Positions 1 to 5,601 of a stretch of 13,610 bases of DNA are shown in pieces; within the stretch, counting starts at the first letter, position 1, and every line of letters begins with the position of its first letter. Source of the DNA: Firmicutes bacterium UBA4874 (GTDB taxonomy: Bacteria > Bacillota > Clostridia > Caldicoprobacterales > DTU083); NCBI GenBank assembly GCA_002399435.1, contig DHDO01000046.1:12079-25688 (forward strand), given 5' to 3'. The translations under genes were made by a program, and so were the position numbers. The notes below the pieces were generated by a model, which made no database searches, was not told the DNA's origin, and worked only from the letters and a program-made list of their open reading frames with translations.

Positions 1-1
1 C

Positions 2-562
2 GGTATCACTGTGACCAATGGCGTCTTTTTCATCCGGGATTTTCCATTGACGATTGTCCTTTTTTCCGTAGTCTGCGTGATGATGCTGTATCGCTTACTG
101 TGGCCGCTTCTCCGGCTCAGGATGAACCGTCGTCAATTGATTTATCCGGTGGAGGTGGGGTTTGATGGGGAAAGCGTCGGTATCGATGCTTATTTGGATA
201 CCGGCAACGAGCTGGCAGATCCGATTTCCGGAATTCCGGTTATGGTGGTGGAGTTCGAGCAGATTCAAGCCCTTCTGCCGCCTGAAATACAAAAAATATT
301 TCAGGAAGGCAGGGAAGAAAACCTGGAGTACATTACCCGGGTGATGGCTGATTCCACGTGGATCAGCCGGTTCCGTATGGTACCCTATCATACCCTGGGG
401 CATTCCGAAAGCCTCCTTCTTGCCTTCCGGCCGGACCGGGCCCGGATTCAGGTGGATGGCACCTGGACGGAAATCGGGGAGGTCCTGATCGGCATCCGGA
501 ACCAGAGATTGTCGGGCAGCGATGAATACCATGCTTTGATTCAGCCACAGATTATACCATAG
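2..562 (+). CDS. spoIIGA: Sporulation sigma-E processing peptidase SpoIIGA (3' part, cut by window start)
   Basis: SpoIIGA is the membrane aspartic protease of the mother cell that cleaves the pro-sequence from pro-sigma-E. Only the C-terminal part is present, and the frame stays open to the first base. The visible piece starts with the last hydrophobic segment (about bases 41-115, LTIVLFSVVCVMMLY), ends in a basic patch, and continues into the soluble protease domain. The catalytic signature AYLDTGN-x-LADPISG is clear; the active-site Asp is the GAT at 197-199. This fits the known arrangement of an N-terminal multi-pass membrane domain followed by a cytosolic protease domain. The gene directly precedes its substrate gene sigE (15-base gap), as in the classic spoIIG operon. 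The promoter and the N-terminal half lie outside the window. The identification rests on the motif plus this neighbourhood and is firm. Confidence 0.95.
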   Translation, partial: GITVTNGVFFIRDFPLTIVLFSVVCVMMLYRLLWPLLRLRMNRRQLIYPVEVGFDGESVGIDAYLDTGNELADPISGIPVMVVEFEQIQALLPPEIQKIFQEGREENLEYITRVMADSTWISRFRMVPYHTLGHSESLLLAFRPDRARIQVDGTWTEIGEVLIGIRNQRLSGSDEYHALIQPQIIP

Positions 563-577
563 CAGGAGGAGTTGTGA

Positions 578-1309
578 ATGTTCATTTATCAGAAGGCCAG
601 GATGACCTGCCGGGTCCTGTGGATCCGGATGACCGGCAGGCTGAAAATTCTGAAGAACCGGTTCATCAATTATATCAGCGGCAACGAAGCACTGCCGCCT
701 CCCCTGTCCGGGGAAGAGGAAACCTTTCTGATCGGCAGGCTGAGCAAAGGGGATGCCTCCGTAAAAAACACATTGATTGAACGCAATCTCCGGCTGGTGG
801 TCTACATTGCCCGAAAGTTTGAAAATACGGGAGTCGGTGTGGAGGATCTGATTTCCATTGGCACCATCGGCCTTATCAAAGCGGTCAACACTTTTGATCC
901 GTCCAAAAAAATCAAGCTGGCCACCTATGCTTCCCGCTGCATTGAAAATGAAATCCTGATGTATTTGAGACGCAATGGAAAAATTAAATCGGAAGTCTCC
1001 CTGGATGAACCGCTCAACGTCGACTGGGATGGGAATGAATTGCTGCTGTCTGATATTCTGGGAACGGAGAATGATCTGGTCTATAAGTACATCGAAGATG
1101 AAGTGGACAAGGAAATTCTGAATATGGCCATGAGCCGGCTGACCCACAGGGAGCGCAGCATTATTGAGCTTCGGTTCGGCCTTCGGGACGGTTCGGAAAA
1201 AACGCAGAAGGAGGTTGCCGATCTGCTGGGCATCTCGCAATCCTATATTTCCAGGCTGGAAAAGCGTATCATCAAAAGGCTGAAAAAGGAAATCAGTCAA
1301 ATGGTTTAA
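578..1309 (+). CDS. sigE: RNA polymerase sporulation sigma factor, pro-sigma-E
   Basis: Sigma-E directs early mother-cell transcription after the asymmetric division. The 243-residue product is close in length to Bacillus subtilis SigE (about 239) and near-identical in hallmark stretches: [35 protein letters not shown] and [20 protein letters not shown] (region 2), then [17 protein letters not shown], and the region 4 helix-turn-helix [19 protein letters not shown] near the C terminus. Residues 1 to about 31 form a basic, amphipathic leader ending near [18 protein letters not shown]. That is the pro-sequence removed by SpoIIGA; the exact cleavage bond cannot be read from sequence alone. The ATG at 578 has AGGAGG at 564-569, 8 bases upstream. 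It follows spoIIGA by 15 bases, so the protease and its substrate are presumably co-transcribed. No terminator separates it from sigG. Confidence 0.97.
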   Translation: MFIYQKARMTCRVLWIRMTGRLKILKNRFINYISGNEALPPPLSGEEETFLIGRLSKGDASVKNTLIERNLRLVVYIARKFENTGVGVEDLISIGTIGLIKAVNTFDPSKKIKLATYASRCIENEILMYLRRNGKIKSEVSLDEPLNVDWDGNELLLSDILGTENDLVYKYIEDEVDKEILNMAMSRLTHRERSIIELRFGLRDGSEKTQKEVADLLGISQSYISRLEKRIIKRLKKEISQMV

Positions 1310-1310
1310 A

Positions 1311-1341
1311 GGAATAAATCTCTCCGTCCAGGGCAATACTT
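1311..1341 (+). promoter_or_regulatory. Candidate sigma-F (forespore) promoter for sigG
   Basis: The 78-base sigE-sigG gap holds GAATA at 1312-1316 as a -35 element, a 15-base spacer, and GGCAATACTT at 1332-1341. The second element fits the sigma-F -10 pattern as I recall it from the Bacillus literature (GG-n-r-A-n-A-n-T-w). The -35 differs from GywTA at one position. The predicted start near 1348 would leave a leader of about 40 bases before the sigG ATG. In B. subtilis sigG has its own sigma-F-dependent promoter in the same gap, which supports the call. The match is by eye. Confidence 0.5.
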
Positions 1342-1387
1342 TTGTAATAACAGGGTTCTAATCAGATATGGATGGAGGGGAAAATGC

Positions 1388-2161
1388 ATGCTCACGAACA
1401 AGGTTGAAATCTGTGGAGTCAATACTTCGAAGCTGCCTGTTTTAACCAACGAGGAAATGATGGAGTTGTTTTCGCGTATGCATGCCGGAGACGAAAGTGC
1501 CAGGGAAACGTTTATAAAGGGCAATCTGAGGCTGGTTTTAAGCGTCATACAGAGATTCCACAACAGGGGGGAGCACATTGACGACCTGTTTCAGGTCGGC
1601 TGTATTGGCCTGATCAAGGCGATTGATAATTTTGATGTGTCGCAGAATGTACGGTTCTCCACGTATGCCGTACCCATGATCATCGGCGAGATACGCAGAT
1701 ATCTCCGGGACAACAATTCCATTCGGGTCAGCCGGTCTCTGCGGGATACGGCCTATCGGGCCCTTCAGGTGCGGGATCAGCTGATCAACAAAAATTCAAG
1801 GGAGCCTACCGTTTCCGAAATCGCAAAAGCGCTGAATCTTCCGGGGGAAGAAGTCGTTTTTGCCCTGGATGCCATTCAGGATCCCATTTCCCTGTTCGAA
1901 CCCATCTATCATGACGATGGGGACGCTATTTTTGTTATGGATCAGGTCAGTGATGAAAAGAATCAGGATGAAACCTGGCTGGAGGGAATCGCTCTCAAGG
2001 AAGCCATGAAAAAGCTGAATGACCGGGAAAAGCTCATTCTTACCCTGCGCTTCTATGACGGAAGGACCCAGATGGAAGTGGCTGAGGAGATTGGCATTTC
2101 CCAGGCACAGGTTTCCCGATTGGAAAAAACAGCATTAAAGCATATGCGAAAATATATCTGA
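1388..2161 (+). CDS. sigG: RNA polymerase sporulation sigma factor, sigma-G
   Basis: Sigma-G controls late forespore transcription, including SASP and germination genes, after engulfment. The 257-residue protein carries the characteristic N terminus NKVEICGVNTSKLPVL. This is followed by region 2 (GNLRLVLSVIQRF, DDLFQVGCIGLIKAIDNFD, FSTYAVPMIIGEIRRYLRDN), region 3 (RVSRSLRDTAYRALQVRDQL through FALDAIQDPISLFEPIY) and a region 4 helix-turn-helix (TQMEVAEEIGISQAQVSRLE). The conserved TYAVPMIIGEIRRYLRDN block separates it from vegetative sigma-70 proteins, and the N terminus separates it from sigma-F. Unlike sigma-E it has no pro-sequence. The ATG at 1388 is preferred: GGAGGGG lies at 1374-1380 with 7-base spacing. 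An ATG at 1384 is out of frame. It may be read from the spoIIG promoter and, more specifically, from the sigma-F-like promoter in the gap upstream. Confidence 0.97.
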   Translation: MLTNKVEICGVNTSKLPVLTNEEMMELFSRMHAGDESARETFIKGNLRLVLSVIQRFHNRGEHIDDLFQVGCIGLIKAIDNFDVSQNVRFSTYAVPMIIGEIRRYLRDNNSIRVSRSLRDTAYRALQVRDQLINKNSREPTVSEIAKALNLPGEEVVFALDAIQDPISLFEPIYHDDGDAIFVMDQVSDEKNQDETWLEGIALKEAMKKLNDREKLILTLRFYDGRTQMEVAEEIGISQAQVSRLEKTALKHMRKYI

Positions 2162-2190
2162 AAATTTATCATGGACTTCTTCTGCCGGGA

Positions 2191-2220
2191 GTCATCTTTT
2201 TTATACTCCGCAAATACTAT
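2191..2220 (+). promoter_or_regulatory. Candidate sigma-E promoter for the YlmC/YmxH gene
   Basis: GTCATCTT at 2191-2198 matches 7 of 8 positions of the sigma-E -35 pattern GkCATATT (as I recall it). After a 14-base spacer, AATACTAT at 2213-2220 matches 6 of 8 positions of CATACAmT. The predicted start near 2227 precedes the downstream TTG start by about 27 bases. The product belongs to a family annotated as sporulation-related, so mother-cell expression is plausible, but the call rests on visual matching only. Confidence 0.4.
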
Positions 2221-2253
2221 AGTAAAAAGAGATTGGGATTGCGGGGTGGTTTT

Positions 2254-2502
2254 TTGCAAAAATCATCGGATTTTCGAACGAAAGAAGTCATTAACATCCG
2301 GGATGGACGAAGGCTGGGCAATATTATTGATATGGAATTCAATTTGAACGAAGGCCGTATCACAGCCATTGTCGTTCCCGGTGCCAGTCGTTTTCTGGGG
2401 CTGCTGCGGGAAGGGGACGATCTGGTTATTCCATGGGAAAGAATCCGGAAAATAGGAGACGATGTGGTTCTGGTGGATGTGGAGGGCCAGTCTGCGCCAT
2501 GA
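2254..2502 (+). CDS. YlmC/YmxH family sporulation protein (PRC-barrel)
   Basis: A small soluble protein of the YlmC/YmxH family (PRC-barrel fold), found next to sigG in many spore formers; its molecular role is not established. From TTG 2254 it is 82 residues. The typical pattern is visible: KEVINIRDGRRLGNIIDMEF, then LNEGRITAIVVPG, then LREGDDLVIPWERIRKIGDDVVLVDV. This is a repeated beta-strand pattern around an I-P-W turn, as expected for a PRC-barrel. No ATG is available. TTG 2254 is chosen because a GGGGTGG purine tract at 2243-2249 lies just upstream and because the family motif starts immediately after it. An in-frame TTG at 2233 would add seven residues but has no ribosome binding site. 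A possible sigma-E promoter sits in the 92-base gap after sigG. Confidence 0.85.
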   Translation: MQKSSDFRTKEVINIRDGRRLGNIIDMEFNLNEGRITAIVVPGASRFLGLLREGDDLVIPWERIRKIGDDVVLVDVEGQSAP

Positions 2503-2545
2503 GTTTATCCATTGGGAATTCCGATGTAATGGGATCCAAAAAAGA

Positions 2546-2574
2546 TGGACGGGAAGGCAGAAAGATAATATAAT
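2546..2574 (+). promoter_or_regulatory. Candidate sigma-A promoter for nrdR
   Basis: TGGACG at 2546-2551 (4 of 6 against TTGACA) and a perfect TATAAT at 2569-2574 are separated by 17 bases, 47 bases before the nrdR ATG. This suggests that nrdR, a housekeeping regulator, is transcribed independently of the sporulation genes before it. Confidence 0.45.
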
Positions 2575-2594
2575 GGGTATAACAGACAACTTCA

Positions 2595-2619
2595 GGGAGG
2601 TTGTATGGGAGGTTGTATG
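2595..2619 (+). repeat. 12-base tandem duplication of a ribosome binding site plus ATG before nrdR
   Basis: GGGAGGTTGTATG occurs at 2595-2607 and again at 2607-2619, so the period is 12 bases. Each copy carries a Shine-Dalgarno core and an ATG (2605 and 2617). Both ATGs share a frame that differs from nrdR. The real nrdR ATG at 2621 uses the second GGGAGG (2607-2612) with 8-base spacing. Confidence 0.85.
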
Positions 2620-2620
2620 A

Positions 2621-3076
2621 ATGAAGTGCCCATTTTGTTTTGCTGTGGACAGCAAGGTTGTGGATTCCAGGCCTACGGATGAAGGTACGATGATCCGCCG
2701 CAGACGGGAATGCACCCATTGCGGCAAACGGTTTACCACATATGAGAAGGTGGAACATATCCCGATTCTGGTTGTAAAGAAGGATGGCCGCCGGGAGGTT
2801 TTTGACAGCGACAAGATCCTTTCCGGACTGCTCAAGGCCTGTGAGAAACGACCGGTAACCATGAAGGATCTGGAGGCGGTTGTGCAGGACATCGAGAAGC
2901 AGGTCTACAATTCCCTGGATCGGGAGATCTTCAGTCAGCGGATAGGGGAAATGGTCATGGAAAGGCTGAAGGCCCTGGACGAAGTGGCATATGTCCGGTT
3001 TGCCTCTGTATATCGGCAATTTAAGGATATCAACACATTTGTGGAGGAACTGAACAAACTGATCAAGGAAAAATAG
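2621..3076 (+). CDS. nrdR: Transcriptional repressor NrdR
   Basis: NrdR is the zinc- and nucleotide-binding repressor of ribonucleotide reductase genes; it senses ATP/dATP and binds NrdR boxes. The 151-residue product has the usual length. The N-terminal zinc ribbon is complete: CPFC (Cys3, Cys6) and CTHC (Cys31, Cys34), with the family block [20 protein letters not shown] between and around them and RFTTYE after it. The ATP-cone domain follows from about residue 49 ([29 protein letters not shown]) to about 139 ([19 protein letters not shown]). The ATG at 2621 is fixed by the CPFC motif at residue 3 and by GGGAGG 8 bases upstream. No ribonucleotide reductase gene or convincing NrdR box pair is visible here, so its targets are elsewhere. 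Its place beside sigG is common in Clostridia and probably reflects conserved order rather than shared function. Confidence 0.97.
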   Translation: MKCPFCFAVDSKVVDSRPTDEGTMIRRRRECTHCGKRFTTYEKVEHIPILVVKKDGRREVFDSDKILSGLLKACEKRPVTMKDLEAVVQDIEKQVYNSLDREIFSQRIGEMVMERLKALDEVAYVRFASVYRQFKDINTFVEELNKLIKEK

Positions 3077-3108
3077 CATTGCTGGAAATGCGAGGCAAAG
3101 GAATCAAG

Positions 3109-3137
3109 GAAACCATATTCCATTGGTTTCTTTTTTT
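3109..3137 (+). terminator. Intrinsic terminator after nrdR
   Basis: GAAACCA (3109-3115) pairs with TGGTTTC (3124-3130) across an 8-base loop, followed directly by seven Ts (3131-3137). It lies 33 bases after the nrdR stop and separates nrdR from the DUF1614 unit. Confidence 0.75.
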
Positions 3138-3158
3138 GCTTTTTGGCCAAAAGGAATG

Positions 3159-3190
3159 GCATACAACTTCCTGGGAAAGGGAATGATAAT
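3159..3190 (+). promoter_or_regulatory. Candidate sigma-F/sigma-G forespore promoter for the DUF1614-SpoIIP unit
   Basis: GCATA at 3159-3163 is a full match to the -35 element shared by sigma-F and sigma-G. For sigma-F, a 15-base spacer leads to GGGAATGATA (3179-3188), which misses one defined position of the -10 pattern. For sigma-G, an 18-base spacer leads to AATGATA (3182-3188), 6 of 7 against CATnnTA. It lies just after the nrdR terminator and about 35 bases before the ATG. A GATAAT at 3185-3190 could also serve as a sigma-A -10, but I see no matching TTGACA-like -35. Confidence 0.5.
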
Positions 3191-3221
3191 CCTAATAAAA
3201 TTCAACAAGAGGTGACAAATT

Positions 3222-3962
3222 ATGCCCTTGGGATTAGCACTCCTGGTCGTAGCAAGCATTTTGATCCTGTTCGGAGTCGGCCATCGGGTTCTGGACAGGC
3301 TGAGATTGAATGACAAGCAGGCATTATTTATTCTGGCTGCTATTTTCATAGGCGGTATTCTTCCGGATATCCCTTTTGGAAAGAACTTTTCGATCAATCT
3401 GGGTGGTGCGGTTATTCCCTTCATCCTGGCCGTTTACCTTTTTGTAAAGGCAGGCACGGGAAAGGAAAAAAGGAGAGCGGCCCTGGCATCGCTGCTGTCC
3501 GGACTCGCTGTGTACCTGGCAGGAAGACTGCTTCCTGCAGAGCCGGAAACCATGCTTTTTGACCCGAACTATATCTATGGCATTCTTGCGGGCGTGATTG
3601 CTTATCTGTTTGGGCGCTCCAGAAGAGCCTCCTTTATTGCAGGCATTATGGGTGTGATATTGGCGGATGTTGCTCAGGGAATCGAGAACCTGATCCGCAA
3701 TATCCCTGCGCCGACCCGCATTGGTTCCGCCGGTGTTTTGGATGCCGTTGTGCTATCCGGCTTCATTGCGGTATTGCTGGCGGAATTTATCGGAGAACTG
3801 AGAGAAAAGATCCAGGGTGGCACCAGCAAAAAAAGGTTGCATTTTGATCATGCAGAATTTACCAGTGCTGTTGGCATGAAGGAAGAGAAAAAAGAAGGGG
3901 AGGAAGAGGAGGAAGAAAAGGAAAAGGAGGAGGTTACGAATCATGAAGAAGATGACCAATAG
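3222..3962 (+). CDS. DUF1614 family polytopic membrane protein
   Basis: A 246-residue integral membrane protein that I recognise as DUF1614-like from its opening (LILFGVGHRVLDRLRLNDKQ) and the block SINLGGAVIPFILAVYLF; the family has no known function. Hydrophobic segments lie at about residues 3-22, 33-48, 58-77, 86-105, 116-131, 136-152 and 169-192, so six or seven membrane passes. DPNYIYGILAG and GVILADVAQGIEN are polar-bearing membrane blocks that could line a site. After residue 195 comes a charged tail with an acidic run at about 220-246 (mostly Glu and Lys), probably cytosolic. The ATG at 3222 has AGAGGTGA at 3208-3215. Its last 20 bases overlap the start of the SpoIIP-like gene, so the two are very likely translationally coupled. 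A forespore-type promoter precedes it. The family call is from memory of the pattern; the membrane nature is certain. Confidence 0.75.
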   Translation: MPLGLALLVVASILILFGVGHRVLDRLRLNDKQALFILAAIFIGGILPDIPFGKNFSINLGGAVIPFILAVYLFVKAGTGKEKRRAALASLLSGLAVYLAGRLLPAEPETMLFDPNYIYGILAGVIAYLFGRSRRASFIAGIMGVILADVAQGIENLIRNIPAPTRIGSAGVLDAVVLSGFIAVLLAEFIGELREKIQGGTSKKRLHFDHAEFTSAVGMKEEKKEGEEEEEEKEKEEVTNHEEDDQ

Positions 3963-5079
3963 GATCCTGATCCCCATACTGCTTTTGCTGTTTCTGTTCC
4001 CAATTTCCGCATCTGCCGACGATTGGTTTGAATCGGAACGGGGCTATTATACCCTGCTGGATGAAAACGAAAAGGAATTGACTGTAATGGGTTGGGAAGT
4101 ATCCTTAAAGGATGAATATGTCAGCAGCGACAACAAGCATTATATCGTAACCAGGGTAGACAAGGAAAAGAAAACGGCCTATACCAGGCTTTTGGGAGAA
4201 GTCACCCTTCCGGCTGTAGAAACCGATCCGGAGTCCAGGGAAGCGGTACAGCAGAATAAAGGAAATATCCTGCTGTACTGTACCCACAATGACGAGTCCT
4301 ACGTTCCGACGGACGGAAAGGAAAGCATCAAGGGGAACGGCGGCATTTTTGATGTGGCGGAAGCTTTTCAGGCGAACCTGAGGAAGAAAGGCATCGATGC
4401 CATAATGAGCCGGGACAGACACGACCCGCATGACGCGGGATCCTATCGGCGCTCCAGGCGGACCGCAGTCAACCTGATGAAAAAGAATGTTCCCGTACGC
4501 GCCGTATTTGATATTCACAGGGATGCCGTACCAAAGAGTCATTATGCAGCCAAAGTGGACGGGCAGGATATGACCGCCATCCGGATTGTAGTGGGCCGGC
4601 GCAATCAGAACCGGAAAGCCAATGAGGAGCTGGCATATAAACTCAAAGCCGTTTCCGATAAAAATTATCCCGGCCTGCTGAAGGATATCTATTTCGGGAA
4701 AGGTTCCTATAACCAGGAGCTGACCCCCCGATCCCTGCTTTTTGAAGTGGGTACCTATGAGAGCTCCAAGGAGCTGGCGGAACGATCCACAGCCTATCTG
4801 GCCGACATTGTTTCCAAATCGATGTACGGAGGGACTGTCCAAAAGCATTCTCCAAAGACCGGGAGGCCGGAAGGAAAGAAAACAAAGGTCACCCCGATCA
4901 ACCATGAAAGTGGGAGATCCGGCGGCGGTCATGGCTTTCTTTGGATGATTGGCATTGTGGCAGTTGGCATCGTTGCCTTTCTTTTCATCAGTACGGGCAG
5001 CCGGGAGAGGTTTTCCAGAATCAGAAGGTCAAACAGACAGGATTACAGCAGTTTTCTGGGACGAAAAAAGAAAAAATAG
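3943..5079 (+). CDS. SpoIIP-like peptidoglycan amidase with C-terminal membrane anchor
   Basis: The 378-residue protein contains the SpoIIP amidase/endopeptidase domain, which in SpoIIP cleaves peptidoglycan for engulfment as part of the SpoIID-SpoIIM-SpoIIP complex. Residues 1-25 form a signal peptide (basic start, LLLLFLFPISASA, probable cleavage before DDW). The catalytic domain runs from about 107 to 293. It contains LLYCTHNDESY (His115, Glu118), DIHRDA (190-195, His192), DIYFGKGSYNQEL (248-260) and LLFEVGTYES (Glu268), the expected zinc-ligand and acidic positions. A linker then leads to one membrane segment (331-350) and a short tail ending in KKKK. Textbook SpoIIP is instead anchored by an N-terminal segment, so this is an unusual topology and perhaps a paralogue rather than SpoIIP itself; I therefore give no symbol. 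The ATG at 3943 has GGAGGAGG at 3926-3933, inside the preceding gene. The first DUF3189-like gene follows after 30 bases. Confidence 0.85.
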   Translation: MKKMTNRILIPILLLLFLFPISASADDWFESERGYYTLLDENEKELTVMGWEVSLKDEYVSSDNKHYIVTRVDKEKKTAYTRLLGEVTLPAVETDPESREAVQQNKGNILLYCTHNDESYVPTDGKESIKGNGGIFDVAEAFQANLRKKGIDAIMSRDRHDPHDAGSYRRSRRTAVNLMKKNVPVRAVFDIHRDAVPKSHYAAKVDGQDMTAIRIVVGRRNQNRKANEELAYKLKAVSDKNYPGLLKDIYFGKGSYNQELTPRSLLFEVGTYESSKELAERSTAYLADIVSKSMYGGTVQKHSPKTGRPEGKKTKVTPINHESGRSGGGHGFLWMIGIVAVGIVAFLFISTGSRERFSRIRRSNRQDYSSFLGRKKKK

Positions 5080-5109
5080 CCAGTGGCTGTTCATGCTGTG
5101 GGAGGAACC

Positions 5110-5601
5110 GTGCGAATTATCTATTACAGTTATTGGGGTACTTATGCAGCCTATCTTATGGCATCCCTTCATGCAGGTGTTTATCCGGAAAAGAAACTGC
5201 CTTCCCCGGATACCATTGACCGACAGTATGAATTGTGCCGCCGGTATGCAAATCAGGCCGGCAATCTGATCTATGTCGGCCTGGACGATTCTCTCCGCGA
5301 AGTTTACAGTCTTGGATGCAGACAGCACAGTGGCATGCTGATTCGTGCCATTCAAAATATGAATGTGGTTTTTCGTATCCGGGAGCCGGTTCGTTTTATC
5401 CCGGCAAAACACCAGGAAGGAATCCTTCCCGGCATCTTGCAGAATTCTCATTTCCCCAGGGAGGAAAGGCTGGCCCCATACTGGTTTCATGCCTGGTTTC
5501 GGAGGCACTACAAGGTTTGTGCCGCAGCAGTTGAAGAAGCAAAGAAATCCCTGGAAGATGAAGAAACAAAGAAAGACCTGGAAGGTGAAAAAGGCGAGTG
5601 A
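5110..5601 (+). CDS. DUF3189-like protein, divergent first copy
   Basis: A 163-residue protein of unknown function. Its start, MRIIYYSYWGTYAAYLMASLH, aligns with the start of the next gene (MKLFYCCYGGAHTS followed by VTCASIHL) and with the DUF3189 pattern. Further shared features are a LYVGL/VYVGT-type strand, a mid-protein block around GCRQHSGMLIRAIQ, and a C-terminal charged helix (residues about 135-163, rich in Glu and Lys). It lacks the GGAHTS motif of the neighbour, having WGTYAA instead, so if that motif is functional this copy has lost or changed it. GTG 5110 is chosen because it begins the family motif and has GGGAGG at 5100-5105; the spacing is short (4 bases). An in-frame GTG at 5083 would add nine residues without homology. 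It begins 30 bases after the amidase stop and overlaps the next gene by 4 bases (GTGA). Confidence 0.65.
   Translation: MRIIYYSYWGTYAAYLMASLHAGVYPEKKLPSPDTIDRQYELCRRYANQAGNLIYVGLDDSLREVYSLGCRQHSGMLIRAIQNMNVVFRIREPVRFIPAKHQEGILPGILQNSHFPREERLAPYWFHAWFRRHYKVCAAAVEEAKKSLEDEETKKDLEGEKGE

Noticed and set aside
574..780. GTG start at 574, close to the same ribosome binding site as sigE
   Set aside because: It leads to a 68-residue out-of-frame product without homology. The sigE ATG at 578 fits the spacing and the protein.
95..1336. A 413-codon minus-strand open frame opposite spoIIGA and sigE
   Set aside because: It spans two certain plus-strand genes and shows no domain.
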